This document shows positions 39,568 to 48,495 of a stretch of DNA of 64,000 nt, piece by piece. The stretch is from an uncultured Phascolarctobacterium sp. (GTDB lineage Bacteria > Bacillota > Negativicutes > Acidaminococcales > Acidaminococcaceae), in the NCBI GenBank assembly GCA_958448515.1, contig CAUDEF010000001.1, positions 1 to 64,000 of the forward strand, given 5' to 3'. Every line of letters begins with the position of its first letter. Position 1 is the first letter of the stretch. A program made the translations under genes and the position numbers. Under the pieces are notes generated by a model. The model saw only the letters and a program-made list of their open reading frames with translations. It did no database searches and was not told the origin of the DNA.

Positions 39568-40590
39568 TTAACCCAAATTAGAAGAAGTATAAATGGAACC
39601 GGGATGAAGTTTATCCAGATTTTCCAAAGCTTTGCCGGTACCAAGAGCAACACAGTCCAGTGGATTTTCAGCAATGTGAGTAGTAATACCGGTTTCTTTT
39701 TCCATAATTTCTGCCAAACCGTCAAGCAGTGCACCGCCGCCGGTTAAATAAATGCCATTATCAACAATATCCGCAGCCAGTTCCGGCGGGCATTTTTCCA
39801 GCACACCACGAACAGTAGCAATAAGAGAAGCAATAGAATCTTCAAGTGCCAGACGGCAGTCTTCAGAAGTTACATTAAAGGTAGTAGGCAAGCCTGTAAC
39901 CATATCACGGCCACGCACGGAAATAGACTCCTTGCGGCCATTTGGAGAAACAGTAGCTATGCTCATTTTGATTTCTTCCGCAGTACGTTCACCAATCAAA
40001 ACATTATGTACTTTTTTAACATAACGTACAATTGCTTCGTCAAAATGGTCGCCGCCAACACGGATGGAAGAATCAACAACAATACCTCCAAGGCTCAAAA
40101 CAGCAATGTCAGTAGTGCCGCCGCCAATATCAACAACCATATTTCCGCGCGGTACGGAAATATCAATACCAGCACCCAAAGCAGCTGCCAAAGGTTCCTC
40201 TATAAGGTATGTTTTTGAAGCACCGCCCTGAATTGTAGCTTCCATAACCGCACGTTTTTCAACAGATGTAATACCAATAGGTACACAGGTCATAACACGC
40301 GGTTTAAAGAACAGGCATTTGCCGGCAACTTTTTCAATTACATAAGCAAGCAGCTTCTGGGTAACAGTATAATTAGCAATTACGCCTTCCTTTAAAGGAC
40401 GAATAGCAATAATGTTTCCCGGCGCACGCCCCAGCATTTCGCGGGCTTCATCGCCTACAGCCAGCACTTTATTTCTGGTTTTATCAATAGCAACAACTGA
40501 TGGCTCATTCAAAACAACACCCTTGCCTCTTACATAGACAAGTATATTAGCAGTACCAAGATCGATACCAATATCTGTACTCTTAAACAT
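39568..40590 (-). CDS. mreB: Rod shape-determining actin homologue MreB
   Basis: A 340-residue bacterial actin with the phosphate-1 motif IDLGTANILVYVRGKGVVLNEPSVVAI, phosphate-2 GGGTTDIAVLSLGGIV and adenosine motif TGGGALLDGL. It polymerises under the membrane and guides the elongation synthases. It lies 18 bases downstream of murA, but without mreC/mreD, so it is probably an MreB/Mbl paralogue coupled to peptidoglycan precursor synthesis. Confidence 0.95.
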   Translation of the reverse strand: MFKSTDIGIDLGTANILVYVRGKGVVLNEPSVVAIDKTRNKVLAVGDEAREMLGRAPGNIIAIRPLKEGVIANYTVTQKLLAYVIEKVAGKCLFFKPRVMTCVPIGITSVEKRAVMEATIQGGASKTYLIEEPLAAALGAGIDISVPRGNMVVDIGGGTTDIAVLSLGGIVVDSSIRVGGDHFDEAIVRYVKKVHNVLIGERTAEEIKMSIATVSPNGRKESISVRGRDMVTGLPTTFNVTSEDCRLALEDSIASLIATVRGVLEKCPPELAADIVDNGIYLTGGGALLDGLAEIMEKETGITTHIAENPLDCVALGTGKALENLDKLHPGSIYTSSNLG

Positions 40591-40608
40591 CTTTTTAGCT
40601 CCTCATCT

Positions 40609-41868
40609 TTAAATATCAATACGTTCAATATCAGCACCAAGTGCTTTGAATTTATCTACAATATTTTCATAGCCTCTGTCAATATGATGCAGATCGCCGA
40701 TAGTAGTAGTTCCTTCTGCTACCAGACCTGCCAGAATCATGGCAGCTCCGGCACGAAGATCTGTAGCACGGACATCACAGCCGGACAGTTTGGCAGGCCC
40801 GTCAATAACAGCGCTTCTGCCCTCGGTAGTAATATTTGCTCCCATACGATTCAACTCTACAACATGCATAAATCTGTTTTCAAAAACAGTTTCAGTTACC
40901 TTGCTGCGGCCTTCAGATACTACCATCATTGCCATAACCTGTGCCTGCATATCTGTTGGAAATCCCGGATAAGGTAAAGTTTTAATATCCACAGCCTTTA
41001 AAGTACCATTGCCAATAACACGCACTCTGTCGATATCTTCCATAACGGTTACGCCAGCTTCACGCAGTTTGGCAATTAACGGCTTCTGATGTTCCGGCAG
41101 AACGTTTTCTATAGTAACATCACCGCCAGTCATCGCAGCAGCAATCATATAAGTACCTGCTTCAATTCGGTCCGGAATAATTGTGTAATCTGCGCCATGA
41201 AGCTTTTCTACACCTTCAATGCGGATTACATTAGTACCTGCACCACGAACTTTGGCACCCATTTTGTTTAAATAGTTAGCCAGATCAACAATCTCCGGTT
41301 CTTCAGCTGCATTTTCCAAAATGGTAGTGCCTTTAGCCATAGCAGCAGCCATCATAATATTTTCTGTAGCACCTACGCTGGGAAAGTCAAAATATATTGT
41401 AGTGCCTGTTAAACCTTCAGGAGCATGAGCCTCAATATAACCATGACCCTGAGTAATCTGCACACCCAAAGCTTCAAAACCTTTTAAATGAATATCAATA
41501 GGTCTGGCACCAATGGCACAGCCGCCGGGCATGGAAATTCTGGCAAAACCTTTTCTTGCCAGCAAAGGTCCCATTACCAGGAAAGATGCACGCATATTAC
41601 GCACTAATTCATAGGGCGCCTCACAGGACGTAATCTCTGTACTGTCTATATCAAGAATATGTTCTTCCGGACTTTCTACCTTAATGCCAAGGCATTTCAA
41701 AACTTCACTTATAGTATGTACATCCTCAAGCATAGGAACTTCATCTAATCTGCTTGGACCCCCGCCTAAAATAGATGCGGCAATAATAGGTAAAACAGCA
41801 TTTTTTGCCCCACTTGTTTTAACGGTACCTTTAAGGGAATGGCCTCCCTTTACCACTAACTTCTCCAA
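40609..41868 (-). CDS. murA: UDP-N-acetylglucosamine 1-carboxyvinyltransferase
   Basis: First committed step of peptidoglycan synthesis: transfers enolpyruvate from PEP to UDP-GlcNAc. 419 residues. K22 (SGAKNAVLP) and the fosfomycin-reactive C117 in MPGGCAIGARPIDIHL are present, so it should be fosfomycin-sensitive type. The start is TTG, with GGAGGA seven bases before it; no nearby ATG fits better. It shares a transcript with mreB. Confidence 0.96.
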   Translation of the reverse strand: MEKLVVKGGHSLKGTVKTSGAKNAVLPIIAASILGGGPSRLDEVPMLEDVHTISEVLKCLGIKVESPEEHILDIDSTEITSCEAPYELVRNMRASFLVMGPLLARKGFARISMPGGCAIGARPIDIHLKGFEALGVQITQGHGYIEAHAPEGLTGTTIYFDFPSVGATENIMMAAAMAKGTTILENAAEEPEIVDLANYLNKMGAKVRGAGTNVIRIEGVEKLHGADYTIIPDRIEAGTYMIAAAMTGGDVTIENVLPEHQKPLIAKLREAGVTVMEDIDRVRVIGNGTLKAVDIKTLPYPGFPTDMQAQVMAMMVVSEGRSKVTETVFENRFMHVVELNRMGANITTEGRSAVIDGPAKLSGCDVRATDLRAGAAMILAGLVAEGTTTIGDLHHIDRGYENIVDKFKALGADIERIDI

Positions 41869-42003
41869 AATCTTCCTCCACTATTTCAACACTATCTGTG
41901 ATAGTATATATTTTCTGCAAAATTTATGCTATAAGTTTAACATTTTTAGCCATGGCAATGCAACACTGTCACAGGCTTTTTCATATATTTCAAGCAAGAA
42001 AAA

Positions 42004-42029
42004 AGCTTAAATACACATGCATTTAAGCT
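42004..42029 (-). terminator. Intrinsic terminator downstream of the coiled-coil protein gene
   Basis: AGCTTAAAT / ATTTAAGCT stem followed on the transcribed strand by TTTTTT. Confidence 0.75.
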
Positions 42030-42031
42030 GA

Positions 42032-42487
42032 TTACTGCTCCAGTTTCTTTTTCGTCAGATGAAGTTTTTCTCTGTACTCTTCTTCCTGTATTTTTCGTTC
42101 TAAGGCAAGTTCATTTAAACGGCGCTCTTTTTCCTCCAGGCGCTCCTGCTCAATCTTGCGCAACTCTGTCATGGTTTCACTGTTTTTAGTTAACTCTTCT
42201 TCACGCATAGCAAGCCATTTCTTTTTTTCTTCAGCAATCATTTTGCGTTCTTTTTCAGCACGCTTGCGCTGCTCAACAGCCATCAGCTGCGCTTTAGACA
42301 GCTTAGGCTCACTTTTTTTCATTGTACGATATACAAGATAACCTGCTAAAGTCAGAGGAAATACAAAAGTCGCAATTAACCATATATTGGCATAACGTAT
42401 ATTTCTTTTGTTTGCATCAGTATATACATAATAAGCTGCTCCTGCAGCAATAACAAACTTAACAATAACTGGCAGCATGCCTTCCAT
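42032..42487 (-). CDS. Membrane-anchored coiled-coil hypothetical protein
   Basis: A 151-residue protein: two hydrophobic segments in the first 55 residues (FVIAAGAAYYVYTDANKRNI; WLIATFVFPLTLAGYLVYRT), then about 95 charged residues with strong coiled-coil character rich in Lys, Arg and Glu (EQRKRAEKERKMIAEEKKKW and similar). GGAGG precedes the ATG. It follows a 64-residue helical protein gene by 12 bases. I do not recognise a family; the layout suggests a membrane-tethered scaffold. Confidence 0.7.
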   Translation of the reverse strand: MEGMLPVIVKFVIAAGAAYYVYTDANKRNIRYANIWLIATFVFPLTLAGYLVYRTMKKSEPKLSKAQLMAVEQRKRAEKERKMIAEEKKKWLAMREEELTKNSETMTELRKIEQERLEEKERRLNELALERKIQEEEYREKLHLTKKKLEQ

Positions 42488-42499
42488 TTTATCCTCCGC

Positions 42500-42694
42500 C
42501 TACATAGGCATATTATTAATTTTCATCTTATCAGCTAAGATATAATAATGAGTTTCTTTTTCCATAATAAGTTTTTTCAAAGAAGCAACTTTTGCTACGT
42601 CGTCACAGCTTTTTAACTGTGCACGCAGATCAATTATTTCCTGTTTTAATTGCAGCATTTTAGCGGCAGTTGTGGAATTTACTACATCGTTCAT
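42500..42694 (-). CDS. Small helical hypothetical protein
   Basis: 64 residues predicted to be mostly helical and coiled-coil (AAKMLQLKQEIIDLRAQLKS...VASLKKLIMEKETHYYILADKM). An AAGGAG ribosome site lies before the ATG, which supports expression. It precedes the membrane-anchored coiled-coil protein gene and may be its partner. No known family was recognised. Confidence 0.65.
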   Translation of the reverse strand: MNDVVNSTTAAKMLQLKQEIIDLRAQLKSCDDVAKVASLKKLIMEKETHYYILADKMKINNMPM

Positions 42695-42794
42695 TTCTGT
42701 GCTCCTTTCTGGGTAATTACGTTTTTATTATAGCAAACTTAACACTTATAAACAATATTTTATATGTGTCTATTTTTCGAAATACACATATAAA

Positions 42795-42824
42795 AAAGGC
42801 ATAGCCCATACGGACTATGCCTTT
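42795..42824 (-). terminator. Terminator of the ATP synthase operon
   Basis: AAAGGCATAG / CTATGCCTTT stem with a ten-base loop followed on the transcribed strand by a T run, 18 bases after atpC. Confidence 0.88.
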
Positions 42825-42841
42825 AGCGTATCTTCAAACTC

Positions 42842-43261
42842 CTATTTGCCCTGAGACATTTTATAAGTTTTCAGACGGCTTAATGCTCTGTTCAATGCTG
42901 CTTCAGCGCGAAGGATATCGGTATCAACAGTAGGATTTGCTAAACGTTTTTCAGCTCTTTCTTTAGCTGCTTCAGCACGAGCAACATCGATATTCTCTGC
43001 AAGCTCAGCTTTAGCACTAAGAATAGTAACTTTGTTTTGTCCTACTTCCATAAAGCCAACATCAAGGCTTGCAAAATGATCAATGCCTTGTGCATCGCGA
43101 TATTTGAGCGGAGCAGCCTTTAATGTAGAAATCAAAGGTGCATGGTTAGCAAAAATGCCTATACCTCCATCAAGAGCTTCAGCAAGAACATAAGTTACAT
43201 CTTCTCTGAACAGTAAGGACTGATCAGGAGTAACTATTTCCAATTGCATCATTTTAGCCAT
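42842..43261 (-). CDS. atpC: ATP synthase epsilon subunit
   Basis: A 139-residue epsilon subunit of F1: beta-sandwich N-terminal domain (MQLEIVTPDQSLLFREDVTYVLAEALDGGIGIFANHAPLISTLK) and a two-helix C-terminal domain that inhibits ATP hydrolysis. It is the last gene of the atp operon, four bases after atpD, and a terminator follows. Confidence 0.95.
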   Translation of the reverse strand: MAKMMQLEIVTPDQSLLFREDVTYVLAEALDGGIGIFANHAPLISTLKAAPLKYRDAQGIDHFASLDVGFMEVGQNKVTILSAKAELAENIDVARAEAAKERAEKRLANPTVDTDILRAEAALNRALSRLKTYKMSQGK

Positions 43262-43265
43262 GCAA

Positions 43266-44693
43266 TCATTCCACCTTCATGCTTTGTGCTTTAGCGATAG
43301 CATCGTCAATGGTACCAACCATGTAGAAAGCACCTTCCGGCAGGTCGTCATGTTTGCCTTCGAGGATTTCTTTGAAGCCACGGATGGTTTCTTTCAGAGG
43401 AACATATTGACCGGGGGTACCGGTAAATTGTTCAGCAACGAAGAATGCCTGAGACAGGAATTTTTGAATTTTACGAGCACGAGCAACAGTAACTTTGTCT
43501 TCTTCGCTCAATTCTTCCATACCCAGAATTGCGATGATATCTTGAAGTTCTTTATAACGTTGCAGAATTGCTTGTACGCCGCGTGCAACTTTATAGTGTT
43601 CTTCACCAATTACCAGCGGGTCAAGAATACGGCTGGTAGAATCCAGCGGATCTACTGCCGGATAGATACCAAGTTCTGCGATTTGACGAGACAATACGGT
43701 AGTTGCATCCAAGTGAGCGAAAGTACCTGCCGGAGCCGGGTCAGTCAAGTCGTCCGCAGGTACATATACTGCCTGTACGGAAGTGATAGAACCGGTTTTG
43801 GTAGAAGTAATACGTTCTTGCAATGCACCGATGTCATTTGCCAGAGTAGGTTGGTAACCTACTGCAGAAGGCATACGGCCAAGCAGCGCGGATACTTCGG
43901 AACCAGCTTGAATGAAACGGAAAATGTTGTCTACGAAGAGAAGTACGTCCTGACCGCCAACATCACGGAAGTATTCCGCCATGGTCAAACCAGTCAGACC
44001 TACGCGCATACGAGCTCCGGGAGGTTCGTTCATCTGACCATAAACCAAAGCGGTTTTGTCAATAACGCCGGACTCTTTCATTTCGCCCCAGAGGTCATTA
44101 CCTTCACGGGTACGTTCACCTACACCTGCGAATACGGAGTAACCACCGTGAGCAGTTGCGATGTTATGGATAAGTTCCATAATAATAACGGTTTTACCTA
44201 CGCCTGCACCGCCGAACAGACCAACTTTACCGCCCAGAGAGTACGGAGCGATCAAGTCAACAACCTTAATGCCGGTTTCAAGAATTTCAGTTGTAGTAGA
44301 TTGTTGGTCAAAAGTAGGAGCCGGTCTATGGATCGGCCAGTAGTCAGCTGCTTCGACCTTGGTATCGTCATTGTCAACTGTTTCACCCAAAACATTGAAA
44401 ATACGACCAAGAGTTCCCGGACCAACCGGAACGCTAATCGGAGCACCAGTATCAACTGCATCCATACCACGAACAAGACCGTCAGTGGAGCTCATAGCAA
44501 CAGTACGAACAACATTGGAACCAATGTGCTGCATTACTTCAGCAGTCAGATGGATTTTCATGCCATCGCCAACTTCACCTTCGATTTTGATTGCGTTATA
44601 GATTGCGGGCATATGTTTCGGTGCAAATTCAATGTCGATAACAGGGCCAACAACTTGAACTATTTTACCAGTATTCAATGTTTTCCCTCCCAC
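43266..44693 (-). CDS. atpD: ATP synthase beta subunit
   Basis: Catalytic F1 subunit, 475 residues. Walker A GGAGVGKTV (about residue 157), catalytic GVGERTREGNDL with the glutamate, Walker B DVLLFVDNIFRF, and the ALLGRMPSAVGYQPTLA signature. It is normal in length and motifs, in contrast to the unusual alpha subunit of this operon. It lies two bases from the gamma gene. Confidence 0.97.
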   Translation of the reverse strand: MGGKTLNTGKIVQVVGPVIDIEFAPKHMPAIYNAIKIEGEVGDGMKIHLTAEVMQHIGSNVVRTVAMSSTDGLVRGMDAVDTGAPISVPVGPGTLGRIFNVLGETVDNDDTKVEAADYWPIHRPAPTFDQQSTTTEILETGIKVVDLIAPYSLGGKVGLFGGAGVGKTVIIMELIHNIATAHGGYSVFAGVGERTREGNDLWGEMKESGVIDKTALVYGQMNEPPGARMRVGLTGLTMAEYFRDVGGQDVLLFVDNIFRFIQAGSEVSALLGRMPSAVGYQPTLANDIGALQERITSTKTGSITSVQAVYVPADDLTDPAPAGTFAHLDATTVLSRQIAELGIYPAVDPLDSTSRILDPLVIGEEHYKVARGVQAILQRYKELQDIIAILGMEELSEEDKVTVARARKIQKFLSQAFFVAEQFTGTPGQYVPLKETIRGFKEILEGKHDDLPEGAFYMVGTIDDAIAKAQSMKVE

Positions 44694-44695
44694 AA

Positions 44696-45613
44696 TTATT
44701 GCAGCGCCTCTGCGCCGCCTACGATTTCATTAATTTCGCGGGTAATACCAGCTTGACGAGCTTTGTTATAGGAAAGCTCAAGAGATTTGATTAAATCACT
44801 TGCATTGTCAGTTGCAGAAGACATTGCTGTCATACGTGCACCCAACTCGCTGGCTGCGGACTGCATTAAAGCAGTATATGTCAAGGTTTCTGCGTAATAC
44901 GGAACCAGGTACTTCAAGGTTTCATCTGCGCCAGGTTCAAAAATGATATCAGTAATAGAATCATCTTCTTCACCGATTTCATCATCCCAGCTGTTATCAA
45001 CAGCTGCAGAAGCACCCTCTTCGGTAGGAGGTACTACCGGCAGCAGAGAAATAGCTTCAGGAACAAATGATAATGCAGATTTAAACTTGGTATAGATGAG
45101 AACAACTTCATCAACTTTACCGGAAGTAAACAGTCTGGCAACAGTATTCGCAATCATTCTTGCTTCATTATAAGTCGGCTTATCAGAGAAGCCAAAGAAA
45201 GATTCTTCTACATCAAATCCACGGCGTGTGAAGAAATCTTTTGCTTTACGGCCCACAGTAATCAGGGTGTATTCTTCCTGACTCATAATCTGAGCAGTAG
45301 CAAATTTTAATACGTTAGAGTTGTAAGCACCTGCCAGACCTTTATCGCCGCTTACTACAATGTAGCAAACTTTTTTAACAGGGCGTTGTTCCAATAACGG
45401 ATGTTCTTCATAGCTAAGACGTGCGAGCATAGCTTTGTCACTTACAGCAGTAACAAGTAACTCTTTAATCTTATCTGCGAACGGACGGCTTGATGCAGCT
45501 TTTTCCTGCGCACGGCGTAAACGAGCGGCAGCTACCATTTTCATTGCTTTGGTAATCTGCTGGATATTCTTTACGCTCTTCATATGCCGATGTATTTCGC
45601 GTGGAGTTGCCAT
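44696..45613 (-). CDS. atpG: ATP synthase gamma subunit
   Basis: Central rotor shaft of F1, 305 residues, about 20 more than most. N-terminal helix ATPREIHRHMKSVKNIQQITKAMKMVAAARLRRAQ and C-terminal helix LMQSAASELGARMTAMSSATDNASDLI...YNKARQAGITREINEIVGGAEAL are standard. The extra length is an acidic loop around residues 200-225 (NSWDDEIGEEDDSITDI) in the globular domain. It lies between atpA and atpD. Confidence 0.96.
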   Translation of the reverse strand: MATPREIHRHMKSVKNIQQITKAMKMVAAARLRRAQEKAASSRPFADKIKELLVTAVSDKAMLARLSYEEHPLLEQRPVKKVCYIVVSGDKGLAGAYNSNVLKFATAQIMSQEEYTLITVGRKAKDFFTRRGFDVEESFFGFSDKPTYNEARMIANTVARLFTSGKVDEVVLIYTKFKSALSFVPEAISLLPVVPPTEEGASAAVDNSWDDEIGEEDDSITDIIFEPGADETLKYLVPYYAETLTYTALMQSAASELGARMTAMSSATDNASDLIKSLELSYNKARQAGITREINEIVGGAEALQ

Positions 45614-45620
45614 CAGTTAC

Positions 45621-47477
45621 TCACCTCGCTTCGCCGGTGACTGCAAAGGTTTCCTTAAATTCGGAAATAGCTTTTTTCAAAGCTTCTTCATTTTCAGCAG
45701 TAATTTTCTTTTCGCTGACAATGGATTGACCGATTTCCGGATAGTTAGCGCCCAGGAATGCGAGCAATTCTTTTTCAAAACGAGTAACATCAGCTACAGG
45801 GATATCATCAACATATCCGTTGGTTGCAGCATACAAGGACATAACTTGTTTTTCTACAGACAGCGGAACATATTGACCTTGTTTTAAAACTTCAGTCATA
45901 CGTGCACCACGATCAAGTTGTGCTTTAGTTGCTTTATCCAAATCAGAACCGAACTGAGCAAACGCTGCCAATTCACGATATTGAGCAAGATCCAGACGCA
46001 GAGTACCTGCAACGGATTTCATAGCTTTGATTTGTGCACTACCACCTACGCGGGATACAGAAAGACCTACGTTGATAGCAGGACGGATACCGGAATAGAA
46101 CAATTCAGATTCCAGATAAATCTGACCGTCGGTAATGGAAATAACGTTGGTAGGAATGTAACCGCCTACGTCACCAGCAAGGGTTTCGATAATCGGCAGT
46201 GCAGTGATAGAACCGCCGCCAGCTTCCTTGTTACGACGAGCAGCACGTTCAAGCAGACGAGAGTGCAAATAGAATACGTCGCCAGGGTATGCTTCACGTC
46301 CTGGAGGACGACGGAGCAACAGGGACATAGCACGATATGCAACCGCATGTTTGGAAAGGTCGTCATATACGCACAGTACGTCTTTAGCTTGATCCATGAA
46401 GTATTCACCGATAGCAACACCGGTATAAGGTGCCAGATATTGCAACGGAGCAGAATCAGCTGCAGTAGCAGCAACGATAATGGTATATTCCATAGCGCCA
46501 TGTTGTTCGAGGATACGAGCAATACGAGCTACGTTAGAAGCTTTTTGGCCGATAGCTACATAAATGCAGATAACGCCAAGGCCTTTTTGGTTAATGATAG
46601 TATCAATAGCTACAGCGGTTTTACCGGTACCACGGTCGCCGATGATAAGTTCGCGCTGACCACGTCCGATAGGTACCAATGCGTCGATAGCTTTGATACC
46701 GGTTTGCAGAGGAACGTCAACGGATTGACGAGCTGCAATACCAGGTGCAGGAGATTCGATAGGACGAACAGTAGTAGTTTTGATAGGTCCTTTGCCGTCA
46801 ACAGGTTGGCCCAAAGGATTTACAATACGACCAAGCATAGCTTCGCCTACAGGAACTTCCATGATACGGCCGGTACGACGAACTACGTCGCCTTCTTTGA
46901 TGAGGGTTTCGCCACCCATCAATACAATACCTACATCGTCAGGACGCAGGTTTTGTACCATGCCGGTAATGCCATGAGGCAGTTCAACAAGTTCGCCAGC
47001 CATAGCGCCACGCATACCGCTTACAGTTGCGATACCATCGCCGACTTTTTCAATAATGCCGATTTCTTCAAGATCAGCATCGATAGCGTAATCCTGTACT
47101 TTTTGTGCTAAAGCATCGGTAATGCCTGCCGGTTTGCTAATAGATTGACCATCGAGGTCAACTTTATGCATTTCGTTGCCAACTTTTTCCAGTTGACGAC
47201 GAGCACTAGCATCATATACATCATCGCCAATTTTAACGATAATGCCGCCGATAATGCTGGAGTCTACCATTTTTTCAAGGTAAACTTCTTTGCCCAATTT
47301 CTCAGCCAGAATTACGGAAACAGATTCATATTCAGATACAGTGAGTTTTTTAGCAGTTATAATTCTAACAGGCAGAATGTCGCCTTCCATCAGTTCGTCA
47401 GCAGGAATTTTTGCCGGGTCAAAGCTGAAATCGATAAGGCTTTTTCTGATGATAGAAAATTTGTTTTCATTCTCCAT
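45621..47477 (-). CDS. atpA: ATP synthase alpha subunit with N-terminal delta-subunit C-terminal domain (AtpH-AtpA fusion)
   Basis: About 618 residues against about 505 in normal alpha subunits. From residue ~112 it is a standard alpha subunit (ADLEEIGIIEKVGDGIATVSGM onward, P-loop GDRGTGKT at 280-287 in place of the usual GDRQTGKT, later RRPPGREAYPGDVFYLHSRLLERAA). The first ~110 residues resemble the C-terminal domain of delta/AtpH: ITAKKLTVSEYESVSVILAE, GKEVYLEKMVDSSIIGG and IIVKIGDDVYDASARRQLE correspond to the conserved delta region. No separate atpH lies in the operon, and the 142 bases before this gene cannot hold the missing delta N-terminal domain. The ATG at 47477 follows GGAGGTGA. 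The reading frame is open throughout. Confidence 0.93.
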   Translation of the reverse strand: MENENKFSIIRKSLIDFSFDPAKIPADELMEGDILPVRIITAKKLTVSEYESVSVILAEKLGKEVYLEKMVDSSIIGGIIVKIGDDVYDASARRQLEKVGNEMHKVDLDGQSISKPAGITDALAQKVQDYAIDADLEEIGIIEKVGDGIATVSGMRGAMAGELVELPHGITGMVQNLRPDDVGIVLMGGETLIKEGDVVRRTGRIMEVPVGEAMLGRIVNPLGQPVDGKGPIKTTTVRPIESPAPGIAARQSVDVPLQTGIKAIDALVPIGRGQRELIIGDRGTGKTAVAIDTIINQKGLGVICIYVAIGQKASNVARIARILEQHGAMEYTIIVAATAADSAPLQYLAPYTGVAIGEYFMDQAKDVLCVYDDLSKHAVAYRAMSLLLRRPPGREAYPGDVFYLHSRLLERAARRNKEAGGGSITALPIIETLAGDVGGYIPTNVISITDGQIYLESELFYSGIRPAINVGLSVSRVGGSAQIKAMKSVAGTLRLDLAQYRELAAFAQFGSDLDKATKAQLDRGARMTEVLKQGQYVPLSVEKQVMSLYAATNGYVDDIPVADVTRFEKELLAFLGANYPEIGQSIVSEKKITAENEEALKKAISEFKETFAVTGEAR

Positions 47478-47619
47478 CTGTATCAATCACCTCCGTATTC
47501 TCCCATCGCTTTGCAATAGGTATTATTAACGAGCAGATTTCTACTCTAAATTTTAATTTAGGGTTTATCCGTTCTTAAACATTCTCAATAAGAAGCAAGA
47601 TCCCTGTCACACTTGAAAA

Positions 47620-48108
47620 TTAATTGCGGTCTTTCAATACAGAATCAGCAGCTGCAGCTACCAGTTTCTGATCTTCTGCAGAGTTCAATTTCTGATCAAC
47701 AATTTTACCGGCAATCATAGTGCTAAGTGCGATAACTTCAGAACGGATATCCAACATAGCCTGTTGTTTTTCCTGTTCAATACGTTCTTTGGCACTAGCC
47801 ATCATTTCTTCTTTTTCCACACGAGCCTGTTCAACCATCTCGTCATGGAGATTTTGAGCAATTTTGTTAGCTTTTTCTACAATTTCAGTTGCCTGTTGAC
47901 GAGCATCAGCCAGCTGTTGAGTATATTCAGCTTTCAAACTTTCTGCTTCTAATCTCGTTTTTTCAGCGGAATCCAAATCATTAGCGATGCGATTGCGACG
48001 CTCTTCCATTACTTTAAGTAACGGTTTGTAAGCGAATTTCGCAAGAATTGCCAAAAGAATCAAAAAGTTAAGGATCTGCGCAATAAGTGTTGCATTAATA
48101 CTAGCCAA
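47620..48108 (-). CDS. atpF: ATP synthase b subunit
   Basis: A 162-residue peripheral stalk subunit: N-terminal membrane helix (IAQILNFLILLAILAKFAYKPLLKVMEERR) and a long coiled coil (EYTQQLADARQQATEIVEKANKIAQNLHDEMVEQ). Length is normal, and nothing delta-like is fused to it. The C-terminal tail, which in other bacteria binds the delta subunit, would here have to meet the delta-like domain on the alpha subunit. The following gap (47478-47619) is where atpH usually is, and it holds only noncoding sequence. Confidence 0.95.
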   Translation of the reverse strand: MASINATLIAQILNFLILLAILAKFAYKPLLKVMEERRNRIANDLDSAEKTRLEAESLKAEYTQQLADARQQATEIVEKANKIAQNLHDEMVEQARVEKEEMMASAKERIEQEKQQAMLDIRSEVIALSTMIAGKIVDQKLNSAEDQKLVAAAADSVLKDRN

Positions 48109-48144
48109 TTATAGCACTCTCCTTCTTTGCATTTCCGACAAAAA

Positions 48145-48399
48145 TTATTTTACAAACGGATTAGCAAATACGAGAACGATAGCGATAACGGATGCAATAA
48201 TGGGGATAGATTCTACAAGGCCGATACCGATGAGCATGTTAACTTGGAAAGTGGAAGCTTGTTCAGGTTGACGAGCCATGCATTCCAAAGCTTTGGAAGC
48301 AACAACAGAGTCACCTTTAGTAGCGCCGAGAGATGCACCTGCACCGATGATAGCAGCTGCAAGTACGGAAGTTGCAATAATAATAGCGTTTTCAGTCAT
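48145..48399 (-). CDS. atpE: ATP synthase c subunit (possible Na+ type)
   Basis: An 84-residue rotor-ring protein of two hydrophobic helices with the polar loop ARQPE. Outer-helix ion-binding glutamate is E63 in GLVESIPII, followed by S64 as in Na+-binding rings. Aligned on ARQPE, D30 falls at the position of Q32 of the Ilyobacter tartaricus Na+ ring, giving two carboxylates, as in the Fusobacterium nucleatum Na+ ring (E32/E65). The ATG at 48399 is preferred; upstream in-frame codons precede the AAAGGA site. Confidence 0.93.
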   Translation of the reverse strand: MTENAIIIATSVLAAAIIGAGASLGATKGDSVVASKALECMARQPEQASTFQVNMLIGIGLVESIPIIASVIAIVLVFANPFVK

Positions 48400-48495
48400 T
48401 TTTAGATACATCCTTTCAAATCTTCTTTTTTGATTTTTCAAATTATATAAATTTAATTTGAACTGAATTAATAAAGTACTAAAACTGTATCAGTC

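Noticed and set aside
43260..44756. 498-codon open frame opposite atpD on the plus strand
   Set aside because: It is the antisense shadow of a highly conserved gene; composition is Cys/Asn/Phe-rich and no domain or ribosome site is visible.
45918..47111. 397-codon open frame opposite atpA
   Set aside because: Antisense shadow of atpA with low-complexity, Cys- and Ser-rich translation.
45621..47477. Alpha-subunit extension as a start-site artefact
   Set aside because: The extension shows coherent similarity to the delta C-terminal domain and has a strong ribosome site at its beginning, so it is coding.
47478..47619. Remnant of the atpH N-terminal half before atpA
   Set aside because: All frames are interrupted by stops and show no delta-like helices; 142 bases are too short for the domain.
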